Source of the DNA: Alphaproteobacteria bacterium
GTDB taxonomy: Bacteria > Pseudomonadota > Alphaproteobacteria > Rhizobiales > Beijerinckiaceae
DNA length: 5,752 bases
Assembly: GCA_009920595.1 (NCBI GenBank)
Contig: RFZR01000117.1
Location: 1 to 5,752 of the forward strand
Reading direction: 5' to 3'
Made by a program: the position numbers and the translations under genes. A model generated the notes under the pieces. It was given only the letters and a program-made list of their open reading frames with translations, was not told where the DNA came from and did not search any database. Below, in pieces: positions 1-5,752 of the stretch; position 1 is the stretch's first letter, and every line of letters starts with the position of its first letter.

Positions 1-98
1 ATCCGCGCTCACTTGAGAGCAGTTATGCAGACGAGAAAATCCCTCTTTACAGCGGCTTCTGAAAAGCTAATGACATGATCTTGAAAATTGTCTTCACA

Positions 99-146
99 AC
101 CAGGAAAGGTCTTATCCCTTTGGTGAATTCAACGCTTTTTGCGTTG
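99..146. promoter_or_regulatory. aceB leader region with two inverted repeats
   Basis: Two inverted repeats lie in tandem upstream of aceB. The first is imperfect: ACC (99-101), a three-base bulge AGG, AAAGG (105-109), a 7-base loop, then CCTTTGGT (117-124). The second is perfect: CAACGC (130-135), a TTTTT loop, GCGTTG (141-146). Neither is followed by a run of T, so they do not look like intrinsic terminators. Overlapping the second is an imperfect palindrome, TTGCGTTGCACAA (139-151), with TTG/CAA ends typical of operator half-sites. A weak -35-like TTGCAC (144-149) overlaps it, but no convincing -10 box follows. Glyoxylate-shunt genes are normally regulated by carbon source, so an operator here is plausible; which regulator would bind is not visible. 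Confidence 0.3.
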
Positions 147-229
147 CACAACCCTTCCCTTTCCGATCAAGACGCCTATTAAACGCTGCAACAAGCTGCG
201 GATGACATCAACAAACCCAAACCGCACAC

Positions 230-235
230 AGGTGG
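230..235 (+). promoter_or_regulatory. Ribosome binding site of aceB
   Basis: AGGTGG ends nine bases before the ATG at 245. It matches the anti-Shine-Dalgarno core in five of six positions and supports that ATG as the start. The encoded N-terminus also matches the usual length of malate synthase A. Confidence 0.55.
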
Positions 236-244
236 ACCTCTATT

Positions 245-1825
245 ATGACCGCAATCAAAGTGACCGGCGCGCTGAAGCCCCGTTATGAAGAAATCCTGAG
301 CCATGATGCGCTCGCTTTCCTTGAAGCCTTGCATAAGACGTTTAACGCCACGCGCTTGGCCCTTCTCGAAGCGCGCCAAGAACGGCAGAAGAGTTTTGAT
401 AAGGGCGCATTGCCTGATTTCCTCGCAGAGACAAAATCGGTGCGCGAAGGCGCTTGGACGGTTGCGCCACTCCCCGCCGATCTTCTTGATCGCCGCGTCG
501 AGATCACCGGACCGGTCGATAAAAAGATGATCATCAATGCGCTGAATTCCGGCGCACGCGTGTTCATGACCGATTTCGAAGATGCGTCATCGCCCACTTG
601 GGCGAATATGGTTGAGGGCCAGATCAATCTCAAAGATCTTTGGGCCGGCACGCTCGGCTTCACGGATGAAACAACCGGCAAAGCCTATGCGGTGGGCGCC
701 AACCCTGCCGCATTAATGGTGCGCCCGCGCGGCTGGCATTTGAGCGAGCGCCATGTGCTTATTGATGGTGAGCGCATGTCGGGTTCGCTCTTCGATTTTG
801 GACTTTACGTTTTCCATAATGCGAAGACGATGATCGCGCGCGGTAAAACGCCTGCATTCTATCTGCCGAAAATGGAAAGCCACAAAGAAGCGCGTTTGTG
901 GAATGACGTATTCTCATTCGCTGAAGATCATCTTGGTCTGCAACGCAGTGCTTTGCGTTGCACGGTCTTGATCGAGACTCTTCCTGCAGCCTTCGAGATG
1001 GATGAAATCCTCTATGAAATGCGCGACCACATCATCGGTTTGAATTGCGGCCGCTGGGATTATATTTTCTCTTTTATCAAGCGCCTTGGCACAAATCCGA
1101 ATTTCCTCACACCGGATCGCTCGGTGATGACGATGGCGTCGAATTTCTTGGCGGCTTATTCACTGCTGCTGATCAAGACCTGTCACCGTCGCGGTGCATT
1201 CGCGATGGGCGGAATGGCAGCGCAAATCCCCGTCAAGGGCGATGATGCAGCGAATGAGACCGCATTCAACAAAGTGCGCGCGGATAAAGAGCGCGAAGCG
1301 TCAAATGGTCATGACGGCACATGGGTCGCACATCCCGGTATGGTAAAACTCGCAACCGAAGTCTTTGATCGCTTGATGCCTTCACAAAATCAAATCGGCC
1401 GCCAGCGTGATGATGTGGCAATCACGCAAGCCGATATGTTGTCGCTTCACAAAGGCGAACGCACGGAAGCGGGCTTGCGCGAAAATATCCGCGTCGGTGT
1501 ACAATATATCGAAGCGTGGTTGCGCGGCCGTGGTGCAGTGCCGCTTTATAATCTCATGGAAGATGCGGCAACTGCCGAAATCTCACGCGTTCAAATCTGG
1601 CAGTGGATCCATCATGGTGCGGCACTGAATGATGGCCGCAAGGTCACGCCTGCCCTCTTTGAAAGCGTATTGAAAGACGAGATGGAAAATATTCGCAACG
1701 CGCTCGGCGCATCAACCTATGATGCAGGTCGTTTCCCAGAAGCCATCAAGCTCTTCTCGGATATGTCGCTTGCCAAAACTTGCGCAGAATTTTTGACGCT
1801 TCCAGCTTATGAAGTGATCGATTGA
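245..1825 (+). CDS. aceB: Malate synthase A
   Basis: The enzyme condenses glyoxylate with acetyl-CoA and water to give malate and CoA, the second step of the glyoxylate shunt, in the cytoplasm. At 526 residues it is the usual length of class A malate synthases (about 530), not the longer class G. The family signature is complete at residues 260-275 (RDHIIGLNCGRWDYIF). By analogy with characterised enzymes, the key residues are the Arg in RPRGWH (160-165; probably R162), the Mg-binding acids E244 (in IETLPAAFEMDE) and D272 (in GRWDY), and the catalytic base D440 in LMEDAATAEISR. The ATG at 245 is preceded by AGGTGG. No isocitrate lyase gene is adjacent in the window, and a terminator follows directly, so the gene is probably transcribed alone. 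No frameshift or missing motif is seen. Identification is secure. Confidence 0.97.
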   Translation: MTAIKVTGALKPRYEEILSHDALAFLEALHKTFNATRLALLEARQERQKSFDKGALPDFLAETKSVREGAWTVAPLPADLLDRRVEITGPVDKKMIINALNSGARVFMTDFEDASSPTWANMVEGQINLKDLWAGTLGFTDETTGKAYAVGANPAALMVRPRGWHLSERHVLIDGERMSGSLFDFGLYVFHNAKTMIARGKTPAFYLPKMESHKEARLWNDVFSFAEDHLGLQRSALRCTVLIETLPAAFEMDEILYEMRDHIIGLNCGRWDYIFSFIKRLGTNPNFLTPDRSVMTMASNFLAAYSLLLIKTCHRRGAFAMGGMAAQIPVKGDDAANETAFNKVRADKEREASNGHDGTWVAHPGMVKLATEVFDRLMPSQNQIGRQRDDVAITQADMLSLHKGERTEAGLRENIRVGVQYIEAWLRGRGAVPLYNLMEDAATAEISRVQIWQWIHHGAALNDGRKVTPALFESVLKDEMENIRNALGASTYDAGRFPEAIKLFSDMSLAKTCAEFLTLPAYEVID

Positions 1826-1843
1826 TCCCATTGTCTCCCTAAT

Positions 1844-1880
1844 AAAAAACGCCGCAGCCTCACCCGCTGCGGCGTTTTTA
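1844..1880. terminator. Bidirectional intrinsic terminator between aceB and the SDR gene
   Basis: CGCCGCAGC (1850-1858) pairs perfectly with GCTGCGGCG (1866-1874) around a 7-base loop. A run of A (1844-1849) lies on the left and T's (1875-1879, then TATTTTTATT) on the right. Plus-strand transcripts from aceB meet hairpin then U tract; minus-strand transcripts from the SDR gene also meet hairpin then six U's. It starts 18 bases after the aceB stop and ends 12 bases before the SDR stop codon, as expected for one terminator shared by convergent genes. Confidence 0.92.
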
Positions 1881-1892
1881 TTTTTATTCGAA

Positions 1893-2654
1893 TTAATATT
1901 GAACGCCGCGCGTCAACGCGCCATCGATCACAAGATTTGTGCCCGTTGTGAACGAGGATGCGGGACTCGCCAAGAATACAACGCCACGCGCAATTTCTTC
2001 CGGCGTTGCCATGCGACCTGTCGGGTTAAGCCGCAAAGCTTCCTTGAACAAATCCGGAAGATTATTTTCGATATATTCCCACACACCGCCTTTGAAATAG
2101 GTGTTACCGGGAGAAACCGAATTTACGCGGATCATCTTTGGCGCAAGTTTGAAAGCCATCCCATGGGCATAATGAATAAGCGCCGCTTTAAAGGCACCAT
2201 AGGCCGGACCGGTGAAATCAATCTCGCGACCTGATACGCTTGAAACAATCGTCACCGATGGTGCTTTTGACTTTTCTAGATAAGGCAAAGCCGCATTCAC
2301 AAAGCGCACTGTATGCAACATATCGACTTCAAATTCTTTGCGCCACGCTTCTTCATTGTCTTCAACGGCGAGTGCGGAAACATTCGGCACGATGATATCA
2401 ACGCCGCCAAGCGCTTTGGCGCTTTCTGCGATCCATGTTTCAAGTGCGTCTTTGTTGCCCACATCGACCGAATGACCAAGCGCCTTCACGCCTGACTTTG
2501 TAAGATGTGCAACAGTTTCATCAACAGTCGCTTTATCGCGCGCGCAGATTGAAACATTGGCTCCTTCTTGAGCAAAATAATCAGCACAACGACGACCAAT
2601 GCCTTTTGAGCCACCGGAAATTAAAACATTCAAACCTTTTAACCCGAGATCCAT
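1893..2654 (-). CDS. SDR family NAD(P)-dependent oxidoreductase
   Basis: This is a classical short-chain dehydrogenase/reductase of 253 residues, the typical length, a cytoplasmic Rossmann-fold enzyme that oxidises an alcohol or reduces a ketone. The nucleotide-binding loop is SGGSKGIG (13-20), a variant of TGxxxGIG. V63-D64-V65 is the adenine-contacting segment. The catalytic residues are S139 (in IVSSVSG), Y152 and K156 (YGAFK). The C-terminal block ends TGTNLVIDGALTRG, common in FabG-like SDRs. K17 and R39 suggest a preference for NADP(H); that is inference. Two positions are unusual: the NNAG motif reads PNVSA (90-94), and the structural Asn of the catalytic tetrad appears to be D111. ATG at 2654 has an AAGGGAGAG Shine-Dalgarno stretch just upstream. 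The gene lies 41 bases after the amidase gene on the same strand and is probably co-transcribed. The substrate cannot be assigned; 3-oxoacyl-ACP reductase is a possible but unsupported label. Confidence 0.9.
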   Translation of the reverse strand: MDLGLKGLNVLISGGSKGIGRRCADYFAQEGANVSICARDKATVDETVAHLTKSGVKALGHSVDVGNKDALETWIAESAKALGGVDIIVPNVSALAVEDNEEAWRKEFEVDMLHTVRFVNAALPYLEKSKAPSVTIVSSVSGREIDFTGPAYGAFKAALIHYAHGMAFKLAPKMIRVNSVSPGNTYFKGGVWEYIENNLPDLFKEALRLNPTGRMATPEEIARGVVFLASPASSFTTGTNLVIDGALTRGVQY

Positions 2655-2695
2655 AGTCTCTCTCCCTTGCTTTATAAGAAATCGCTTCGGATGAT

Positions 2696-3682
2696 TTACT
2701 TGATATAGGCTTTGAGCATCGATGCGCCGAGCGAATATTTCGGATCAACCATATTGCCGACACGAATACGGCCCGCTTGCGTGGCCAAGAAATAGGCTTC
2801 GGTTTCATCAAAGCCATAATCAGCTTGCATCCAGCGAATGAGATCGCGATAGGCCATGCGCGCAGCATCTTCCATCGGCCGTGCGCTGCCAATCGACATG
2901 ATCATCTCTTCGGTTTCTAAACGCACACCGGGGATTGACCATCCTTTGATGAGGTCCACTTGAAATGTCGCCGTTGCAGGCATTTCAACAGCCACGCCGC
3001 ATAATTCACCATCGCCTTGGCGTGCATGACAATCGCCAACAAAAAGATATGCGCCTTTCGTCTGCACAGGGAAATAGACAATCGCACCCGGTGCCACATC
3101 TGGCAGATCCATATTGCCCCCCCAATAATCAGGTTGCAAAGACAAGACCGCTTCAATCTCGGGGCTTACGCCTAATGTGCCAATGAAAGGCTCGTAAGGA
3201 AGCGTGACGCGTTTTGAAAATTCGACACCCTTCGATGTCACTTTCATTTTCTTGACGACTTCGGGAAGAGGCTTGTTGAGCATCGCCGTTGTTGATGTGC
3301 CTACAAGTCCGCCAAATTCCGGGATCAAAGCTGTCGTACCAACAGGTTGCTCGCCACGCGGTTCAATTGAATGAATATGAACCGCAAGCACATCGCCCTT
3401 CTCTGCACCTTTCACAAAGATCGGACCATTCTGGGGATTCACATAAGGAAAATTCAAAACTTTTGAAGGCAAATCTTTGGTGGTTTTGATTGCACCGCCA
3501 AAAGCATCGCGTGTTTCAGCGGAAACAATATCGCCGGGATTGATCGTCAGAACCGGCTTTTCATAAGGCCCATAGACATAATGATATTGGCCTTGTTTCT
3601 TTTCTGTGAGCGCGTGTTTTTTACCGGGCTTACCTTTGGCGACGCCTTTGCGTCCCATAAAGGATGATGCAATCCAACTCAT
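2696..3682 (-). CDS. Acetamidase/formamidase family protein
   Basis: This 328-residue protein belongs to the FmdA/AmdA family of metal-dependent amidohydrolases, which release ammonia from formamide, acetamide or other small amides in the cytoplasm. Recognisable family blocks are PGD (49-51) with AETRDAFGG (55-63), VHIHSIEPRG (101-110), PFIGTLGVSP (165-174), GGNMDLPDV (188-196) and FVGDCHARQGDGE (214-226). The acidic and His residues in these blocks are likely metal or active-site ligands, by family analogy. The frame is open further upstream to a TTG at 3745, but ATG at 3682 is chosen because a strong Shine-Dalgarno sequence sits just before it and the extra 21 residues show no family similarity. 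The N-terminus (residues 9-30) is lysine- and glycine-rich and somewhat longer than usual; no signal peptide is evident. It is the first gene of a two-gene unit with the SDR. The exact amide substrate is unknown. Confidence 0.9.
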   Translation of the reverse strand: MSWIASSFMGRKGVAKGKPGKKHALTEKKQGQYHYVYGPYEKPVLTINPGDIVSAETRDAFGGAIKTTKDLPSKVLNFPYVNPQNGPIFVKGAEKGDVLAVHIHSIEPRGEQPVGTTALIPEFGGLVGTSTTAMLNKPLPEVVKKMKVTSKGVEFSKRVTLPYEPFIGTLGVSPEIEAVLSLQPDYWGGNMDLPDVAPGAIVYFPVQTKGAYLFVGDCHARQGDGELCGVAVEMPATATFQVDLIKGWSIPGVRLETEEMIMSIGSARPMEDAARMAYRDLIRWMQADYGFDETEAYFLATQAGRIRVGNMVDPKYSLGASMLKAYIK

Positions 3683-3688
3683 GAGTAG

Positions 3689-3698
3689 CCTCCCTCCC
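3689..3698 (-). promoter_or_regulatory. Strong Shine-Dalgarno sequence of the amidase gene
   Basis: On the minus strand the sequence reads GGGAGGGAGG and ends six bases before the ATG at 3682. It is the best ribosome binding site in the window and decides the start: the alternative upstream TTG at 3745 has nothing comparable in front of it. Confidence 0.85.
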
Positions 3699-3708
3699 GC
3701 TGACCGCA

Positions 3709-3745
3709 GATCAATGATCCTCGCGAGAATAGGGGCGTTCGTCAA
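3709..3745 (-). promoter_or_regulatory. Possible promoter of the amidase-SDR unit
   Basis: On the minus strand TTGACG (3745-3740) matches the -35 consensus in five of six positions. Seventeen bases downstream is GAGGAT (3722-3717), a poor -10 that keeps the conserved second A and final T. The repeat GATCATTGATC (3720-3710) sits at the -10 and just after it, where an operator could lie. The position between the upstream terminator and the gene's Shine-Dalgarno sequence is right for a promoter, but the -10 is weak. Confidence 0.3.
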
Positions 3746-3816
3746 CGCAGGCGGGGTTTACAAAATGTCACACCTTCTTTCAGCCTGAAGACAGCGGTTA
3801 ACGATATGCGATTGAC

Positions 3817-3853
3817 AAAAAAGATGCCGGCTCCCTTCCGGGAAACCGGCATC
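3817..3853 (-). terminator. Intrinsic terminator of the transaldolase/AcoC-like operon
   Basis: Read on the minus strand, GATGCCGG (3853-3846) pairs perfectly with CCGGCATC (3830-3823), and six T's follow at once (3822-3817). The 15-base loop can add an inner TCCC/GGGA stem. There is no T run on the plus-strand side, so it works only for minus-strand transcripts. It lies about 50 bases after the stop codon of the AcoC-like gene and separates that operon from the amidase-SDR unit. Confidence 0.9.
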
Positions 3854-3905
3854 AGTCAAAGAAACGGCGCACACAAAAGGGGGAGGAAACGCCGCTCCCA
3901 ATTCA

Positions 3906-5207
3906 CTATCCCGCTGAGCGAATGGTCTCCGTTACCAATCGACCAACCAATTCCGCCGCTTCAACTTGCGGCAGATGCCCAACATGATCCAAGCGATTGA
4001 GCGCTACATTGCCTGGCACTTGATCCGCCTGATCGGACGGAATGATTGCATCACGACGTCCGATGATCGCCCGGCACGGGCCATCATAATGACGAAGCGC
4101 ATCGATGATCGAGAAGAGTTGTGTTGAGCCTTCAAACACCGCCCGTGCGGCGGCTCGTTGAGCGCTCACAAGCGCTTTATCTTCACGCGCAGTCAAAGTG
4201 GCGCGCACAAAAGCTTGCGGCAAAGAGGCTGGCACATGAACGAGACGCTTCATCCACGGCGTCAAAGCGGCTTCTGTTGAGGCTTCAAGGAAGCCTTCGA
4301 TGAAATGGCCATCAATGCGCGGGCCCAAACCGGCAGGCGCAATCAAAGTCAGAGAGCGCACATCAATATCGCCGCGTTCAGATACGGCCGCAGCCAAGGC
4401 CGCTCCAAGTGAATGTCCAACGAGATGGACGCGCTTATGGCCTTTCGCGAGCAGAGACGCCGCAACATCGGCGGCCATCTGTTCAAAGCCTGTTGCTGCC
4501 TGTGCAAGTGAACCACCATGACCCGGAAGATCAATACCGATCAACGGATTGCCAATGGCGAGCTTGGGCACAAAAAGACGCCAAGATGAAAGATCGGATC
4601 CGAACCCATGAATGAACACGACAGGATGGCCCGTTCCCTCACGCAAGGATTTTATCGTCAGTGATGATTGACCTTTAAGAGCGGCACCACGCTTCACACG
4701 CGTACCGCCTGAAGCGAGTGCTGATTCAACATCACGCAACACCACAGCACCATAAGGGCCCGAACCCGCAACGCTTGAAAGTTCAAGACCGGCTTCAGCT
4801 GCAATCCGACGCGCTAAGGGTGAGGAACGCAACACGCCTGCTTTTCCCTGCGGCGCGAGTGCTTGCGGAGCAGCAGGTTCACTCTTCTTCGGGGTAACCG
4901 ATGGTGCGGGTGACGCTGCTGCAGGCGCCGCAGCGGCCTGTTTCTTGGGTTCAGACGAAACGGTCTCGCCTTCTTTCCCCAACACAACAAGTGGTTCAAG
5001 CACAGTGGCCGTATCACCAACTTTATAGGGAAGTGAAATCACAACACCCGATGAAAAAGCTTCAACTTCAAAGCTTGCTTTTTCGGATTCAACTTCAGCA
5101 ACGATATCGCCCTTTTTCACCTTATCGCCAAGCTTCACATGCAGTGCGACAACTTTGGCTTCGGTGAGGTCTTGTCCGACCTGTGGGCAAAGAATGGAAT
5201 CGGCCAT
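3906..5207 (-). CDS. acoC: AcoC-like E2 protein: lipoyl domain, E3-binding domain and alpha/beta hydrolase
   Basis: This 433-residue protein has the layout of the E2 subunit of acetoin dehydrogenase complexes, which cleave acetoin to acetyl-CoA and acetaldehyde. Residues 1-80 form a biotinyl/lipoyl domain with the probable lipoylated K43 in ESEKASFE. An Ala/Pro-rich linker follows (about 83-120). Residues 125-163 resemble a peripheral subunit (E3)-binding domain (SSPLARRIAAEAGLELSSV, then GSGPYGAVVLRDVE). From about 183 an alpha/beta hydrolase fold replaces the standard 2-oxo-acid dehydrogenase acyltransferase domain: oxyanion HGFG (200-203), nucleophile S266 in GHSLG, probable acid D386 and H411. 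The catalytic triad looks complete. The start has AGAGAGGAAG upstream, and only 11 bases separate it from the transaldolase stop, so translation is probably coupled. E1 subunits are not in the window. The symbol rests on architecture; the natural substrate may be another ketone or 2-oxo acid. Confidence 0.88.
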   Translation of the reverse strand: MADSILCPQVGQDLTEAKVVALHVKLGDKVKKGDIVAEVESEKASFEVEAFSSGVVISLPYKVGDTATVLEPLVVLGKEGETVSSEPKKQAAAAPAAASPAPSVTPKKSEPAAPQALAPQGKAGVLRSSPLARRIAAEAGLELSSVAGSGPYGAVVLRDVESALASGGTRVKRGAALKGQSSLTIKSLREGTGHPVVFIHGFGSDLSSWRLFVPKLAIGNPLIGIDLPGHGGSLAQAATGFEQMAADVAASLLAKGHKRVHLVGHSLGAALAAAVSERGDIDVRSLTLIAPAGLGPRIDGHFIEGFLEASTEAALTPWMKRLVHVPASLPQAFVRATLTAREDKALVSAQRAAARAVFEGSTQLFSIIDALRHYDGPCRAIIGRRDAIIPSDQADQVPGNVALNRLDHVGHLPQVEAAELVGRLVTETIRSAG

Positions 5208-5218
5208 GTCTTCCTCTC

Positions 5219-5752
5219 TCAGGCGGCGTTCAAACGTGCGCTTTCAATCGCACGCGCCACAAAATCAACCGTCTTGCGCGTTGCACCGGCAAATTCAGCA
5301 GCGGTCGCAACGAAGGCGGCAAAATTCTTGAATTCTTCCGGCGCCATCCCATCGAAATCATAGGCCTGACGGAAATACGGAATTTTACGAAGCTTCTCGA
5401 TCAATTCGGGCGAAGCGTCTTCATCAATGGCTTTCGCGTCGAATGCGGGAAGACGATCCTCTGCCTTCATCAATTGCTCGATGTAAGAAGGAGGGCATGT
5501 ATAAACAAAATCTCCGCCAGCAATTTTTTCGATATGCCAACTCGAGGCCGCTTGCCCTGGGCCCCCATCATTCACGCGCATCGAACATTGCAGCATTTTT
5601 GAAGGATGGTTTTTTTCTTTGCCATAACGATAAGCGCGTTTCAGCACAGCCATTTCACCAAGCAATATTTCTTCAGGTGAGAGCGTGATACCACGCGCTT
5701 CCGCCTGCGCTTTCAAATCGCCAATATTGCCAAGACGCGCTGACATATGAGT
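5219..5752 (-). CDS. Transaldolase-family protein, C-terminal part (partial at the right edge)
   Basis: The frame is open to the window edge. A Met codon at 5746 is preceded in frame by His and Thr codons with no room to see a ribosome binding site, so the true start is probably outside. Residues below count from that Met. The segment KMLQCSMR (50-57), then HIEKIAGGDFVYTCPPSYIEQL (71-92) matches the last strands of the transaldolase barrel, where families have a (A/S)S-x-R strand followed by LAGCDxLTISP. The tail IPYFRQAYDFDGMAPEEF (122-139) is like the C-terminal extension of full-length transaldolases. The Schiff-base lysine lies in the missing N-terminal half. Transaldolases transfer a dihydroxyacetone unit between sugar phosphates in the pentose phosphate pathway. 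About 177 codons are present, roughly half of a usual 320-360-residue enzyme. It lies 11 bases upstream of the AcoC-like gene, in one operon. A divergent aldolase function is possible. Confidence 0.75.
   Translation of the reverse strand, partial: THMSARLGNIGDLKAQAEARGITLSPEEILLGEMAVLKRAYRYGKEKNHPSKMLQCSMRVNDGGPGQAASSWHIEKIAGGDFVYTCPPSYIEQLMKAEDRLPAFDAKAIDEDASPELIEKLRKIPYFRQAYDFDGMAPEEFKNFAAFVATAAEFAGATRKTVDFVARAIESARLNAA

Noticed and set aside
1..78. Plus-strand frame open from the left edge to a TGA at 76-78, which could be the end of an upstream gene.
   Set aside because: Only 25 codons are visible and no motif is recognised; a second frame is also open to base 62. There is not enough sequence to call a gene.
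283..681. Minus-strand open frame of 132 codons inside aceB.
   Set aside because: It lies wholly within a certain malate synthase gene and its Ser/Arg-rich translation has no recognisable domain, so it is a shadow frame.
3865..3894. Second possible hairpin, CGGCG/CGCCG with a 20-base loop, just after the AcoC-like stop codon.
   Set aside because: The stem is only five base pairs with a long loop; the neighbouring 3817-3853 hairpin with six T's explains termination.
4840..4960. Ala/Pro-rich, low-complexity stretch in the AcoC-like gene that could suggest a repeat element.
   Set aside because: It is the flexible linker between the lipoyl and E3-binding domains, normal for E2 proteins.
5183..5602. 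Plus-strand open frame of 139 codons opposite the transaldolase-like gene.
   Set aside because: It overlaps the antisense of a gene with family motifs, and the translation shows no domain or ribosome binding site of note.

Overview
The window looks like chromosomal DNA from a proteobacterium of moderate GC content, roughly half G+C by eye. An alphaproteobacterium, perhaps of the Hyphomicrobiales, fits best. This rests on the gene set (class A malate synthase, an AcoC-type lipoyl/hydrolase protein, an acetamidase/formamidase-family protein) and on general style; there is no rRNA or other taxonomic marker. I see no mobile element, tRNA, rRNA, CRISPR array or phage signature. The genes are compact metabolic genes and nothing stands out as foreign.

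Layout. Bases 1-244 are a non-coding leader with two inverted repeats and a weak ribosome binding site in front of aceB (245-1825, plus strand). aceB encodes a full-length malate synthase A of the glyoxylate shunt, with the family signature and catalytic residues intact. A strong hairpin with A and T tracts on both sides (1844-1880) lies between aceB and the convergent minus-strand genes and should terminate transcription from both directions.

Everything after 1893 is on the minus strand, in two transcription units. The upstream unit, read from the right edge, holds the C-terminal half of a transaldolase-family protein (cut by the window edge). Eleven bases later comes an AcoC-like protein: lipoyl domain, E3-binding domain and an alpha/beta hydrolase in place of the usual acyltransferase domain. 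A minus-strand-specific intrinsic terminator (3817-3853) ends this unit. The downstream unit holds an acetamidase/formamidase-family amidohydrolase (start reassigned to 3682 on a strong Shine-Dalgarno sequence) and, 41 bases later, an SDR oxidoreductase.

How they fit together. All are carbon-catabolism genes. Malate synthase lets the cell grow on substrates entering as acetyl-CoA, and an AcoC-type complex (whose E1 subunits would lie beyond the right edge) would make acetyl-CoA from acetoin or a related ketone. The transaldolase in the same operon hints that the complex could act on a sugar-derived substrate. The amidase/SDR pair could process an amide and a linked alcohol or ketone, but no substrate can be read from the sequence. 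The most unusual element is the transaldolase plus AcoC-like pairing. I do not see a clearly new system fully contained in this window.
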